Source: Neckera pumila
Lineage: Eukaryota > Streptophyta > Bryopsida > Hypnales > Neckeraceae
Length of the DNA stretch: 64,000 nucleotides
Assembly (NCBI GenBank): GCA_963969595.1
Contig: OZ018409.1
Coordinates: 37,461,282-37,525,281 of the forward strand
Direction: 5' to 3'
In this document: piece after piece, positions 23,037 through 35,235 of the stretch
Position numbering within the stretch: the first letter of the stretch is position 1
Layout of the letters: the number at the start of each line of letters is the position of its first letter
Program-made: the position numbers and the translations under genes
The notes under the pieces: generated by a model
What the model was told of the DNA's origin: nothing
The model's database searches: none
What the model saw: the letters and a program-made list of their open reading frames with translations, nothing else

Positions 23037-24879
23037 TTAACCCCTCAAGGCCCAAGGCCTTTTTTTCTGCCAAAAAACACTTGAAATTGCCATTTCTATA
23101 GCAAAGAATAAAAGATTTTGAAAATTATTATTTTTTGCACATCTAGCCGTAGGACCTTACACCTAAATAGTATGAGAATGTGTCGAAAAAATTTCAGAAT
23201 TTTAAACTGCATAGATTGTAAGATATTTGCGTTTAACCCCTAAAGAACAATTGTCCCTTTGGGGGACAAATGTGTTCTCGGGTAGGTACCTACGGGCTGA
23301 AATTTTATCTGATTTCTTGAAACTTTTTTTGGAGGTAGAAAATCTGATTAGCTTCATGGGAATATAATTTTTTCACAATTGGTGCTCGGGAACAAAAGTT
23401 ATGACCAAATAAGCTCAAAACAGGGGACGGCGGGCAACAAAAAAATTTGCAATTTTTTTTTTTTTTCAGGTATTTTTTTTCTCGTAGATTATATTTTTGT
23501 CTATCTAGAAAGCTTTGATTCATTTCATTTGGATTTTGTATGAGAAAGTTATGGACATTCTTGTTTTTCGGGCAGTTAGAGCATCTTTTTGAAAAAAATA
23601 ACTTGTAGGATTCATTTCTGAATGCAATTTTTCAAATTTTTCAAATTTTTTTTTTTGCATGGTTTAGTTTACTTGCTAGAACAATCTTACTTGGGATTAG
23701 TGCATTTTAATCCCACCTAAAATATATGAATATTTTAGATTTTCCTTCTATCTTGTACCTACTTCTACTTAACAATTTTTTTAATAATGAAAATTAAGTT
23801 TTTTTGAACTTTTTTTTTTGGCTAGATTCTCAACTCAATTCTCTAGTATAAACATTAAAAGTTCAAAACATTGTAGTGCAAAAAATAAAGTTAAAAATGT
23901 TCAAAGTCAAAAAATCTAGTCCCACAATGTGCTGAAAAACTTGTTTTTTTCACTTTAAACGCAGATATCTTGCAATCTGTGCAGTCAAAAATTATGAAAT
24001 CTTTTCTACACACTCTCATACTAGTTAGGCGTAAGATCCTATGGTTAGATGTGGAAAAAAAACATTTTTCAAATTTTTTTACATTTTGCTATAGAAATGG
24101 CAGTTTTGAGTGTTTTTTGGCTGAAAAAGGGCCTCAGTCCTTTAGGGGTTAAAGTGAAAAAAACAAGTTTTTCAGCACATTGTGGGACTAGATTTTTTGA
24201 CTTTGAACATTTTTAACTTAAATTTTTTGCACTACAGAGTTTTGGGCTTTAAATCTTTGTAGTAGAAAACTGAGTTGAGAATCTAGGGAAAAAATCCAAA
24301 AAAACTTAATTTTCATTACTAAAAAAATTGTTAAGTAGAAGTAGATACAAGCTAGAAGGAAAATCTAAAATATTAATATCTTTTATATGGAATTAAAAAG
24401 CACTAATCCCAATGGTAAGATTGTTCTAGCAAAAAAACTAAACCTTGTAGAACCTTTTTTTTGGAAAAATTGAAAAAATTGCATTCAGAAATGAATCCTA
24501 CAAGTTATTTTTTTAGGAAGATGCTCTAAGTGTCCAAAAAACAAGATTGTCCATAACTTTCTCATAACAAATCCAAATGAAATGAATCAAAGCTTTCCAA
24601 CTAGACAAAAATATAATCTATAAGAAAAAGAAATTTAAAAAAACTAATTTTTTTTTTTTTTTTTTTTTTTTTTGTTGCCCCCCGTCTTCTGTTTTGAGCT
24701 TATTTGGTCATAATTTTTTTTTCCGGGCACCAATTGAAAAAAAATACATTCTTATGAAGCTTAGCGTTTTTTCTATCTTCCAAAAAAGTTTCAAAAAATC
24801 ACAACAAAATTTCAGCCCGTAGGTACCTACCCAAAATCCCATTTGTCCCCCAAAGGGACAATGGACCTTTAGGGATTAA
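23037..24879 (-). mobile_element. TTAA element family A, outer copy A3 (interrupted)
   Basis: Starts TTAACCCCTCAAGGCCC and ends GGACCTTTAGGGATTAA after the GTCCCCCAAAGGGAC stem, so it is inverted. It is split at 23233-24152 by another A copy. Joining the two parts restores GATATTTGCGTTTAAAGTGAAAAAAAC, a phrase found uninterrupted in A6 near 55865. Confidence 0.88.
23233..24152 (+). mobile_element. TTAA element family A, inner copy A3i
   Basis: TTAACCCCTAAAGAACAATT at the left and GTCCTTTAGGGGTTAA at the right, flanked by a duplicated TTAA in the outer element. The GTCCCTTTGGGGGAC stem lies at the left end. This nested pair directly shows a 4-bp TTAA target duplication. Confidence 0.92.
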
Positions 24880-25136
24880 CAGTGAAGTCATCCATTCGAC
24901 CTTTTAGGTCTGCTGCATTCTTACGAGGTTAATTACAAGAATAATTGTGTAACAGTGATCCATGTTTCATCTGTAGAGCTTCCATTCAAGATTTTTGAAG
25001 AAAACTTGAATAGAACTTGAATGGAATTTGACATGGAACTTGAATTTTTTTACAGTAAGCAAAGGGTCCTAGCCTTGAGGTTCAAGAATGTTACACTTTC
25101 TGTCTTGTATCTAAATGTGCATCTGAGTGTATCTAA

Positions 25137-25624
25137 GACCATCTGCAATGCAACCGGCACCACGCATAGTATCGGCACTGTGCAAGGCCAACAATAATTT
25201 TTAATTAAAAGTGTGCTCCAATGCAATTGGTAAGGAGACCTCCACTTTCACAGCCTCGGTATGCAACCCCCCAGGATCGGCATATTTTGTCATTTTGCCA
25301 ACCTCGGGAAAACTCTCAGCAAGTTGATTCGTAGGAGTCATCATGATGAAAAGCGGTTGTATCCAATGGATGGCAAGAAAAGTTTATTGGTATGTGCACT
25401 AATCAATTCAACCTTCCTTGTTTCCATAAAAAGTCCTTTCTTTAATATAGATTCTTTTCTTCCTTTCTTTTTATAATACCAAAAAATCCATTTGACGTTT
25501 GGATTGCCGGCTTTGCATTGGGTCAAATTTTTCAAATAAAGAATCGGTACTATGGAGGCCTTGCAGAATGGCCCGCGATTTGCCGTTGCAGGGCCTTTTT
25601 GCCGTTGTTGCATTGCAAATGGTC
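25137..25624. mobile_element. PIF/Harbinger-like (Tourist-type) MITE
   Basis: The left end GACCATCTGCAATGCAAC is mirrored by GTTGCATTGCAAATGGTC. Both sides are flanked by TAA (25134-25136 and 25625-25627). A 3-bp TAA duplication with inverted ends is the mark of PIF/Harbinger MITEs. The AT-rich interior codes for nothing recognised. Confidence 0.78.
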
Positions 25625-27077
25625 TAAGTATGTTGAGGACCCTTTATTGCTAAGATGACAAGAAGAAAGAAGTGAAGTACTTTTCAAGTTATAAATTCTA
25701 TTTATAATATCTAAAATCCATTTTTTTCTTAAATAGTAACATATGGAAGTCCAAGATGGAGATCACAATCTATAATGCCATATCCAATTATCAAGGCAGA
25801 TTTGTCACCACTCCATTGGATAGTCAGAAAAGCATTATAGCTCATTACGCAACCCCTCTTTCCTACACCTTTAGATTTGCAAAAAATACAAATACAGACA
25901 TTTGTGATGAACTATTAGGCATGGCATTATATCCCGTAATGCTCTCAAGCCTCCCGACTCTTGAGCATTATCCAATCCACGAGTTAATCTTAGTTTATGT
26001 TTTTTCCTCAAACACATCGTGGCATCCTCGTTTGATATGTGGCACCCTCATGTGTGGCAGCCTTATACCTTGAGCCAATTAATCTATCTGCAAAATGGGT
26101 AGAAAAAGTCCTAATTTTAAATAACTTAGATAGAGTCTTCCCTCCGTCTACCTCCCTTGAACCTTTTTCTAGATATAATTATTTACTCGGCTCATGATGG
26201 CAAAAAATAGAACTGTACCAACCCAATGGTTGGGGTGAATTGACCCCTTACTCGGGCCCCCAAAGTCATTCCAAGAGTGCATGTAAAAAAAAAGGTCTCT
26301 ATTTTGTGTTGTGTTAAATTTATGTTCTTCACCTCTCCTAGCTAATTTAGGGCCTTTGATTGCAAATATGAATTCAAAATTTGCAAAGTTTATCATGCAT
26401 GGAAAATAAAAAAATTCTAGCATTTTCCCGAGGGGCCAAGCAAGGGAGTCAGTTCCCCCCGGCCCACTGACCCGACTGACCAAGATTGATTAGTTTCCTT
26501 ATTAGGGAAAGTCAGGGTCCAGGTTTGCCAGTGGCGACTCTATGGGCAGGTTCGTTACGGGGAAGTCTTGCCGTGCATGCCAGGAGGGGGGCTTGTTGCA
26601 GCAGCAGCACAGCAGCAGTGGCTCCATCGCTCGTACCACCAGGCCACTGCCATGCATGGAAGCAGCGATCCCAAAACTGGCTAAATTTCCCTCAGCTTCT
26701 ACTTTAATTTTGTTACGCCCTCAGTGTAAAGTGTAAAGTCAAAAAACATCTTCCGAAAATGAACATTTGGCTGAAAATCCGCCTGAACCCATTCTGAGAT
26801 CGCTGGTGACCATGCATGGAAAAGATGGATTGTGGCCGGCTTAGCTCCTGCCTGCCACTGTTTGTAACGTACATTCTGAGTTTCTGACCGCTCCCTCCCT
26901 CCCTCCCTCGCTCGTGTGTGCGTACATACATACCTGGCCAGCTTAGATCTCAAACGGACTCACAGTCATCCCAGCCACAGAATGTACAGCTAACTTAACT
27001 TAGTTGTCCAACATTGGCAGTAATTTCTAGACAACTGAGGCTTAGAGTTGCCGACCCATTTCCAACCACTTAATGAA
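25625..27077. other. Gene-free stretch between MITEs
   Basis: A 105-codon open frame at 25756-26073 (+) begins with ATG but has no recognisable domain. Around 26530-26950 there are CAG-rich and CTCCC-rich simple tracts. Nothing here supports a gene call. Confidence 0.45.
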
Positions 27078-27463
27078 GAGCATCCCTACTATAGGGGCAA
27101 CCAAATCCCCATGGCAAGCTAGTGTTGGCGTGCCAAATTCACCCCACCCCCGGGCATAGTGACTTGACGCTGCATGATCTGGTTTGCATTATGTATTTGC
27201 AATAAAAATACAAACAAAGAAACACTAAAATGAATGGAAAGCAGTCAACACGATAAGAATACAAGGGAAGCGATCGAAAAGCTGTCAGATTGGGGCACTG
27301 TGGCAAATCTCACCAGACTTTGGGAGCGGTGAGGAAAACATGGAATTTGGTTGTGCCCAGTTGTTCAAAGTTGCCAGGCCGCTCCACGGTAGGGGAGGAT
27401 TTGGCTCTTGGGCCCAGCCTATGGTGCCCCATCCAGCATCACTAAGCCACAATGGGGATGCTC
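27078..27463. mobile_element. MITE with GAGCATCC ends
   Basis: Left GAGCATCCCTACTATAGGGG; right CACAATGGGGATGCTC followed by TAA. It is the same end family as the element at 63494-63911. The left flank reads GAA rather than TAA, so the target duplication is imperfect here. Confidence 0.6.
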
Positions 27464-27788
27464 TAAAGAACTACATATATCTGCTGTGCGGATTTCTTGA
27501 TTGTGGAAATTTCTCCATGTGCAGAAACGGAGTTTGGAAGGATTCCAAAGAAAAATTGGAAATTTTTTCTTCTCAAAATGTAATTACCCTAAATTCTTTA
27601 GCTGAAGATTGTGTCTGACCTATACTTGTTATATAGACCTTCCTATTTTCGGCAAACCATGGGGCTGCAAATCAATCGACCAAAGGTTGGTTGCAATATT
27701 GGGAGACTTGAAGCCAATCATAATGTGCCACAACTGCGCCGAGACATGCGCCACAATTGATCACTATTCCTCTCCACTTGCATGGATA

Positions 27789-28141
27789 TAAGGTGGGAGC
27801 ACCCATAACTGTTTGTTTAAGCCATATAGAGCAAACCATGAAGCCGGTGTAGAAAACAAATAGACTTAAAGGAAAGCAAATGGGAGAGTGTAAGATCCCC
27901 CCCCTCCAAAAAAAAACTCTTAAATTCTAAAAAAGGGATGCAGAATTCTTGATCAAAGTGCAAAAAGGAAAAGACCCCTAAACCAATGTTCAGTGACCCC
28001 ATTTCCAAACACAAATCACAGAGAATCTAAGGGCTACAAAACTACTTGGCAGTTGGAGTTTGGAAACTTGATGAGCGGATTATGGGGCAGTCAAATGGAA
28101 CAACAATTAAGACGTGGAGGAAAATGGGTGTTCCTACCTTA
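27789..28141. mobile_element. MITE with TAAGGTGGG ends, copy G2
   Basis: Begins TAAGGTGGGAGCACCCAT and ends ATGGGTGTTCCTACCTTA, as in G1 at 18692-18966. Interior unrelated and non-coding. Confidence 0.62.
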
Positions 28142-28164
28142 GAGCAACCTATACCGCCACAATG

Positions 28165-28183
28165 AGGGGGGGGGGGGGGGGGG
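28165..28183. repeat. Poly-G tract
   Basis: Run of about 18-20 G residues on the plus strand just after MITE G2. Such runs can form quadruplexes or be assembly-sensitive. A shorter C run is at 61337. Confidence 0.9.
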
Positions 28184-28568
28184 AAGGATCAGAAATGGGC
28201 TGTAAGATTTCAGATGGGGAATTGCGGGCTGCATGCGATCATATCGGCAATTCTGCCGTGGAGGTGTAACTTATTTGCTCCTAGAGGGGTACTCTTTGAA
28301 GGATTTTGTTCTCTTGCAACAGATATGTTGCAATGGGCATATAATAGCATCCGCTATTGACGCTCATCAAATTTTATGCACTAAAATTTTACATTTATTT
28401 TTTTATAGAGCCTTCAAAATTCTTCTCCCTCACCTGTATTCACCAAAATATGCCTAATAAATAGAAAATCAACCAATCACCAAGTGAAATATACAATAAA
28501 CATTAAGTAGTAGAAACTTAGTCTTGGAAGACCAACTATTTGACTATGCAAACTACTTGAAGATGATA

Positions 28569-29287
28569 TTAACCTTTAAAGTTCTTTGACTATGTTTTCA
28601 CCCAAAATGCTCCAAAACTGCCATTTCTAGTACAAGTATTAAATTTAGAAAAAATACATTTTTAGACACATGAAACTATAGGATTATTTAGTATGTTGGT
28701 TTGAGAAGATGTGGAAAAAATTTCAGAAATTTTCCACCATGTGGATTGCAAGATATTAGTGTTTGAATTGACAAAAATTCTTTCTTTTGACCTTGCAAAT
28801 ATATGGGTAGCCGCACTTCACAAGGTCACATTTGTATGAAAAAATGTCCAAAAATGGTAGTCCTTCTTTGGATTCATTTTTAATGGCAAGTTGGCTATAT
28901 GCTTGAAAACTTTCACATCATTTGGAATTGTACAACACATAGGAAAAAATAGTAAGTAGAAAGGAGTAGAGAACGATTCAAAATACTAAATTGTTAAGAA
29001 TTTAGTCATGGAATTGAAAATTGCCAATGCCAATAGCTGTAATATTGTAATAAAAAGTCTACATCCTATGATTTATTTTTTTTCAACAAATATTGAAAAT
29101 TGAGTTAAATAGAGGACTTCAAAGTTTATTTTAGAGTAGAAAATCTATGACTTCCCTCAAAATAAAACTCCTCATAACTTTCATCTCATTAATCAAAATA
29201 GAATGATTCAAAGTTTTCCACATATATATAAATCTAAAAAAACAATTTCTATTTTCTGTTTATGAAAAAAGTGATTGTTCTAATCTG
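28569..29287 (-). mobile_element. TTAA element family B, copy B3, left part (interrupted by the Sola-like element)
   Basis: Starts TTAACCTTTAAAGTTC, the B end in reverse. It runs through reversed B phrases (CCACCATGTGGATTGCAAGAT, TTCACATCATTTGGAATTG, ACTTCAAAGTTTATTTTAGA) and stops at the TCTG target at 29284-29287. It resumes at 40817. Confidence 0.88.
29284..29287. other. Target-site duplication TCTG, left copy
   Basis: TCTG precedes the left inverted repeat; the same four bases follow the right one at 40817-40820. The paralogous element B1 (reverse strand near 1004-1010) has the site once, as CCTGATCTGCCTAGACTGCC. Confidence 0.85.
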
Positions 29288-31219
29288 TGGTCCACATGAG
29301 ATAATAGGAGACACAAAAGGTGTCACACTTCCTTAATTTGACCTTTGTTTGTGTATAATTTTAATTTATTCTTGGACACTTAAAAAAAAATTACACTAAT
29401 GTATTCAATATTGTACGTAAATTTGAAAACCAAAATTACATCCATATATAGAAATGTATATGTATTCAAAAAGGACCAAAATGTGGGTGTCACGCTTGCT
29501 TTTTGTGCTAAATAGTGCTTAAACGGATGATTTCTGTGATGTGTGGGATGAATAAGTGATTCGCAGCTTCACGAACGAGACAAATTCAAACTTTGCGTAA
29601 TCAGGTTAGCCGTTTAGGGTTTAGGGTTTTTGTGGCGCCCTTTCTTCCTCACCAAACTGTGTTGCGTCGTGTCTCCTTGCGTGATTTCACCGACTTGTAT
29701 TTAGCTTCTTGTTCCTGCAATCAAAGTGCTTCCGCCTTCTTCCAAGCTCTTCCGTTCTCTCGAGCTCTTTCCTTCTCCCGAGCTTCTTCCTTGTCGTAAA
29801 GTTCTGTGCAGCAGATTGTTTAGGGTTTTGATACTTGTGGTTGCGGCTTGCCACAATTTGTGGAGAACTTTGGCACGAAAAAGGGTTAGGGTGCCACGCT
29901 TGTTGAATGACACCAATGCTCAAGGAGTGGCGCACTACATTGAGAGAGGAGAGTGAATTGAAACTGGACAGTGAGATTGCAGCATCGGCGGCAATTTTTT
30001 TTGGGTTGTCATCAGCGGATTTTCTCTGTGTTGTCATCAACGGATTCTGAGTGCATTCAAAGCTACGTTTGCAGCCAGTATTCAGGTGCGCTCTAGAATT
30101 TCAAACATTACGCTTGTTTTTCCATTGTTGTGTTGCTATCCAATATTTCTGATTTTGGACGGAGCTCTTATGGCTGGGTGTTTTAGTTTTTGGCTGTTTA
30201 TGGTTTGCTTGATTTGATGTACTATTCCTGCTGGTGCTGGCTGAATGGTTTAGGGTACGTTCACAGCGTATTGGCTAATCACGTTGATCTGTGAGAATTT
30301 TAGGGTTTAGGGTTCAAATGTGGTTGCCTTCAAATTCAAGTGTTTACAATTCGATGGTTTTGGAATGAGGTTCTACGGTGCTGACTGAAAAGCAGCGTTT
30401 CATAATAAGCTTGGGAGGTTGTTTTGAGGGTTTCTGCGTTGTTTAGGGTGCTTTTGGGCTGTCTATTTATGAGTATGTTTAAAACTTGTGCCACGCTTGT
30501 GTGAGATGTGATTTTGGTTGCTGTGCACCTTCATGACGCACTATGTCTTTAGAGGTTTGTAGGATATGCTCAGTTTCATGTTTTGTGTTTACAAATGTAC
30601 TTTGGGTTTGTTCAATTTCTCGGTTCGAGGGTGCTCACTCTAACATTGCATTTTACAGCAAGCTTCAGAGTGTGTTCTGTTTGTGGTGTTACGGTAAACT
30701 CAAGAAACCTTCTGAGTAAGTTTCTGACCCACTCTTTGTGAGAACTCTCAAACTTCAAGTTGATCATGATTACAGAGATCACTTGACAAACAAGTGGTAG
30801 GGTGACCATTCTTTGTAGAAACTCTGTGGTGTTGCTCTCTAAGCTCCCTGTACTTTGAAATTGAGCAATGTGCCTTGAGTTTCCTGTTGTTGAATGCTTG
30901 TGGTGTGGTTCTGAACAAGGATAGAGCTTTTCAGGGTTTAGGCGTTCTTGTGGTTGCTTCTTTGGCTGTCCATTTCTGAGTGTGAGATGTGATCAAATGT
31001 TTAGGGTACGTTTATTTTGCACTCCGTCTTGAGGTGTACGTAGGGTATGCTCAATTCTGTATTGTGTGTCTACAAATGTACTCAAGGTATGCTCAATTCG
31101 TAGGTTTTAAGGCATAAGATGTACTCAGGGTCTGTGAGTACAGCTGTCTGGTCTGCGAGTTCACGGCTTATTGATGTATATTTCCTCAATAGGTGCATTT
31201 GCAAAGCTTGACCTAGAAA
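29288..31219 (+). promoter_or_regulatory. Leader region of the Sola-like transposase gene
   Basis: No long open frame. It contains TTTAGGGTTTAGGGTTTTTG near 29613 and further TTTAGGG motifs (telo-box-like, common in plant promoters and leaders). A possible 5' untranslated intron runs from a CAG/GTGCGC donor near 30085 to a CCTCAATAG acceptor near 31191, about 30 bp before the ATG at 31220. The splice sites are inferred by eye. Confidence 0.4.
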
Positions 31220-31989
31220 ATGGATGAATCTCAAATTATGGGGGGACCTGTCGAGGAAGACGCTTATCTAGTTTGGTCGGCAGAGAAGCGAAAGGCGTGT
31301 GCATGTGAGCGATCACGGCGATGTCGGGTTCGAAGAAAGGGTGGAGAAAAAGAACCAGCAGCTACGGCAAGAACTGACCAGAGAAAGTTTCAAAGATTGA
31401 ACACAGTGCCTCTAGGGCGAGTAGAATTAGCCAAGACATTGCTAGGGAGATTGCAGAGTTTGCTTATTCCCGCTTGGAGGAATATGATGCTAATATTCAG
31501 CACCTTACTGTCCAAAAAATTTTGGGTCACAGTTACATGAAAGACATGGTTCCACCCTTCCTGAGTAACTTAAAATCTATCAATTTGCAACACAATGTTA
31601 TTTCTAGTGTGAGAGAGGGTATGAGAGAACATTTACTTGGTGTGAAACCATCAAAGATTGTTATGGCTAAGGATATCTTGTGCACCTTTGCTTCATCTTC
31701 AGTGGCTGGTAGTGGTAGAGGTTTGGCTGCTGTGTTGGGGGTGGACAGGAGAAACATATCGAAGGCGCGGAGTAGACGGCTTGTTTTGGATGGGTCGAAA
31801 GATGCTTTCTGGCTACAACTTTGCAGAAAAATTCGCAATAACTCACTTCCAGAGAATGTCAAGGCTGCAGTGGAGCACTGGTGGACTAATGAGACCACGG
31901 TATCTCCAAATCGGAAGGATGTTGTAAGTTTTCATGAAGGTCTAAGACAATGGATTTCACATCCAATGCATTTCCTTCAATGCTCACAG

Positions 31990-32815
31990 GTATGGCCTTC
32001 TAATCACTTGTATTTCTTGCTACTACTATGTTGAAGGTACCCAATTGCTTGCGCTTAGGGTGCTTCAACTACATTCCTTGCTTGGGTCTTGCTTTTCGGT
32101 GTGCTTTACATACTTAGAATCAGTTGTTGCTTTTGCTTGCAATGAACCCTAGCACGTAAGTAGTGTTGCTTGCTGCATGCTGAACTGGTGTGCTTAGGGT
32201 GCTGAACTGGAGTGCTTAGGGTGCTGAATTGGTGTGCTTAGGGTGCTGAACTGGAGTGCTTAGGGTGCTGAACTAGTGTGCTTAGGGTGCTGAATTGGTG
32301 TGCTTAGGGTACTGATTTGGTATACTTTGTTTGCTTAACGTGCTTAGGGTGGCAGGTTGCTTATACCCTTGGTTGCTTAGGGTGCTGGATGTGTTGTGCT
32401 TAAGATGCTTTCACTTGAGGGTGCTTAAGATGCTTTTAGTTGAGAGTGCTTAAGGTGCTTATGTGGTGGTTGCCTGTATTTAGGGTGCTTAGGGTGTTGG
32501 ATTTTGAATGCTTAAGGGGCTTAGGTGGTGGGTTGCTTGTACTTATAGTGCTTATGGTGCTGGATTTTGGGTACTTAAGGTGCTTTCACCTTAGGGTGCT
32601 TAAGTTGCTAGGTGGCTTGTGCTTAGGGTGCTTTGAGTGCTGGATTTTGGGTGCTTTCAGTGCTTTCACTTTGTTGTGGTTTTGGGCTGAAGTTCGTATG
32701 CTTAGGTTAGGCTGAAGGTACTTAGAACCATGTGTTGGTTTCCCTTGCAGTGAGTATCAGCACATTAACGCGTTTGGTGTTGTAATTTCACTGATTTGTG
32801 TTCACTGATGTGCAG
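31990..32815 (+). other. Intron of the Sola-like transposase gene
   Basis: Donor CACAG/GTATGG and acceptor GATGTGCAG/CTCGAA. Splicing joins ..MHFLQCSQ to LEFYTAFKTKNVDL in frame. It contains a 22-bp minisatellite and more degenerate TGCTTAGGGTGCT repeats. Confidence 0.78.
32190..32325. repeat. 22-bp minisatellite (GTGCTTAGGGTGCTGAA..)
   Basis: Units start at 32190, 32212, 32234, 32256, 32278 and 32300, an exact 22-bp period. Units alternate between CTGGA and TTGGT at the 3' end. Degenerate relatives continue to about 32740. Confidence 0.92.
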
Positions 32816-34890
32816 CTCGAATTTTACACAGCTTTCAAGACCAAGAATGTTGACTTAGTTTGTAGCTTGACTTCTTTTGAGAACCTTAAGCCGTGGTGGG
32901 TGAAGCGGTTGAGAATGTAGAACACCCGCTGCTGCCGATACCACCAAGAATTGACAGAGCTGATGATTGCTCTTGACATTATGAGGACTGATAGACAAGG
33001 AATTCATTCACATTGTCAATGTGATTGTGTCATGCTTTGTGGTGGTTTAGGTTGTACAGAAGATTTGGGTAGTATTTGTAAAGCTCATCTTGAAGTATAT
33101 GAGAGGCTGACTAACCTGTGGACGTCCATTTTGTGCCAGAAAGAGGAACTGTCAATGTGGCACAAGTGGGATTGTTTAATTGGCAAATGTGTGGATTGTG
33201 GAATACACTTGCTCCAGATCTGTCCTCAAGAAATGACATCTGAGCAGATTGTCAAGTGGAAGAGCATCGGATACAAGGTGGTTGGGACAACAGAGGAAGG
33301 AACTCCAAGGAAAGCTTCAACCTTGGAGTATAAAGAAACAACTCCCCGTGAGTTGATCAATTACCTCAAACCTAACTTGCAAGCATTTGTGTTGCATAAT
33401 TATGTAGCATCTTGGCAAGATTATTAGTTTAAAGAGCTGTTTAGCTCTGTTCCACCTAGCACTTTAATCTCTTGCATTGATTTCTCAGAAAATTATACTT
33501 TGAAGGTTCAAAATGAGATACAAAGTATGCATTGGCACAATGATCAGGTCACCATCTTGGTTCATATTACGTACAGATTGAACCCTACTTGGGATAGCGA
33601 TAGCAATGAGCCTCTTTTGTTAAAAGAGATTCATTATTACATATCTGATGATAGAACTCATGATTCTCTTTATGTCCAACATTGTCTTATGTTGAATTGG
33701 AAACATGTGAAGGAACAAGGTTTCACTCCCATTAACCACATAGTCTGGTCAGATGGATGTAGTGGACAATTCAAGAGTGCACGTGCTTGGTATTTCATTA
33801 GTAGGATATCCTAAGTTGACTAGCAGTGCCACATTGCTAGATGGTTGCCAAATGTCTTGGAATTACTTTGGTTCTGGGCATGGGAAGGGGGAAGTTGATG
33901 GTGCAAGTGCCTTGCTGAAGAGAGAGATTTGGAAGGAACAGTTGAAAGCAGATGGGAGGAAGCTTCAGAGTGCTGCTGACATTGTTCAGTTCTTGAACGA
34001 GCAAGCTACAAAGGAGCATGCAGGCCCTCGAGGTTCCCGGTCTGAGACATCGAAATTTTTCTGGCTCATTCCAAAATGTGGCCTTGGCAGTGTGGACAGG
34101 AGCGACACCAAGCAAGCAAAACGTGTGCCGGGCAGCATGGCTAACCATCAGTGTCGTTCAGTGACTGCGAGAGACCCAACACTATTCCAAATATTGACAC
34201 TTGTCATGTTATTGCTATGTCTATTTAGGGTATGAAACCCAACATACTTGCTATCAAATTGACCATGTGCCAGATTTTACTTTGCATAGGTTGAGACCCA
34301 AAGCTCCATTTCAAGCTCAGAGACTTTACAATGTAGATGAAGAGATTGAGGCTGGCACTGGTGGAGAGTGGATTGCTGATGGGTTGTGCGTGGGAGACAA
34401 TGTTGCTGTGCGTGCACCACTTGAACAAGAGCCGTGGTGGCTCATGATTGTTGTGAAGGTGACGTATATTGTGGAGGAGGCCTTCACTGACCCGGACAAG
34501 AATACCTATGTCCCTGGGGATGTTGTTTTCAATGGAATATGGTATGAAAGGCTCAAAGAAGGGAGTCAAACTTATTTGTTGAGGAATGACGGAGAACCTA
34601 GTACAGTTTACAGCCACATTGTCCTTACTTCCAAATTTAGTTTGCCTCCTATTGCGCATCCTATCAAGAGTCATTTATCAGGATTTGAGTTGAAGGTAGA
34701 TGTTAAAGAAATTATTGATGAGGCCTTGAGGGGTGCTGTACTATTGGACTAGCAATGTAATGTTCTTTGAACCGTATTTTTTCAATACGATTCAATTTCA
34801 AATGGGTTGTACATCAAATACTTGGTTTTGAATGCTTCAATGCAGCTCTGCTGGTTTTATGTGCTGAAATGCCTCAATGCTTGAGGCCCA

Positions 34891-35070
34891 AAGGCTGGTT
34901 TAGGGTGCTTTATTGCTTGAGTGCTTGAATGCCTGAATGCTGAATTGAAGTGCTTGAGTGCTTTGTGCTTGAAGGCATGAATGTTAGTTTTAAGTGCTTG
35001 ACTGCTTTAGTGCTTGAAAAAATTAATTCAAGGTATGAAGTGCTTGAGGGACTGAATGCCTGAATATGTT
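34891..35070. repeat. Degenerate short repeats (GTGCTTGAATGCCTGAATGCT)
   Basis: Irregular repeats of TGCTTGA and CTGAATGC in the space between the convergent genes. Related to the TGCTTAGGG repeats of the transposase intron. Confidence 0.6.
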
Positions 35071-35123
35071 GGGGATGGATGGTGAATCCTACCAACTAAA
35101 TACTAAATGCTGCCAACCGAATG

Positions 35124-35235
35124 CTGAATGCCACATAATGATGGTATCCTGGGGTCTTATGGTTGGGATGTATGTTGGTGGCTGAATGCCACATAATGAT
35201 GGTATCCTAGGTTATTAAGGTTGGGATGTATGGTG
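35124..35235. repeat. Tandem duplication of about 52 bp
   Basis: CTGAATGCCACATAATGATG..GGTTGGGATGTATG occurs twice in a row (near 35124 and 35181). Confidence 0.75.

Larger units (their letters stand above)
31220..34752 (+). pseudogene. Sola-like DDD transposase, broken
   Basis: Exon 1 (31220-31989) begins MDESQIMGGPVEED with a basic, bZIP-like stretch (KRKACACERSRRCRVRRK), then, after frame changes near 31340-31410, a coiled VEKKNQQLRQELTRE and ASRISQDIAREIAEFAYSRL. A phase-0 intron follows. Exon 2 (32816-34752) has Cys/His pairs (TRCCRYH, HSHCQCDC, CLIGKCVDCG) and then the catalytic-type motifs: CIDFSENYTLKVQNEIQSMHW (33489 on), WSDGCSGQFK (33749) and, after a frameshift near 33806, FGSGHGKGEVDGASALLKR (33872), giving D..D..D. 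After another shift near 34205 comes a CYCY..HTC cluster and a BAH-like tail (WWLMIVVKVTYIVEEAFTD to YSHIVLTSKFSLPP). In-frame stops lie at 32918-32920 and 33425-33427. The superfamily name rests on family recall plus the 4-bp duplication. Confidence 0.82.

Noticed and set aside
25756..26073. 105-codon frame MEITIYNAISNYQG..
   Set aside because: Starts with ATG, but no motif, no splice context and AT-rich composition like non-coding surroundings.
29613..30310. TTTAGGG motifs suggesting telomeric DNA
   Set aside because: Only one or two units at a time, scattered; consistent with telo-box promoter motifs rather than an interstitial telomere.
32190..32325. CRISPR-like array
   Set aside because: Direct repeats without unique spacers, in a eukaryotic intron; it is a minisatellite.
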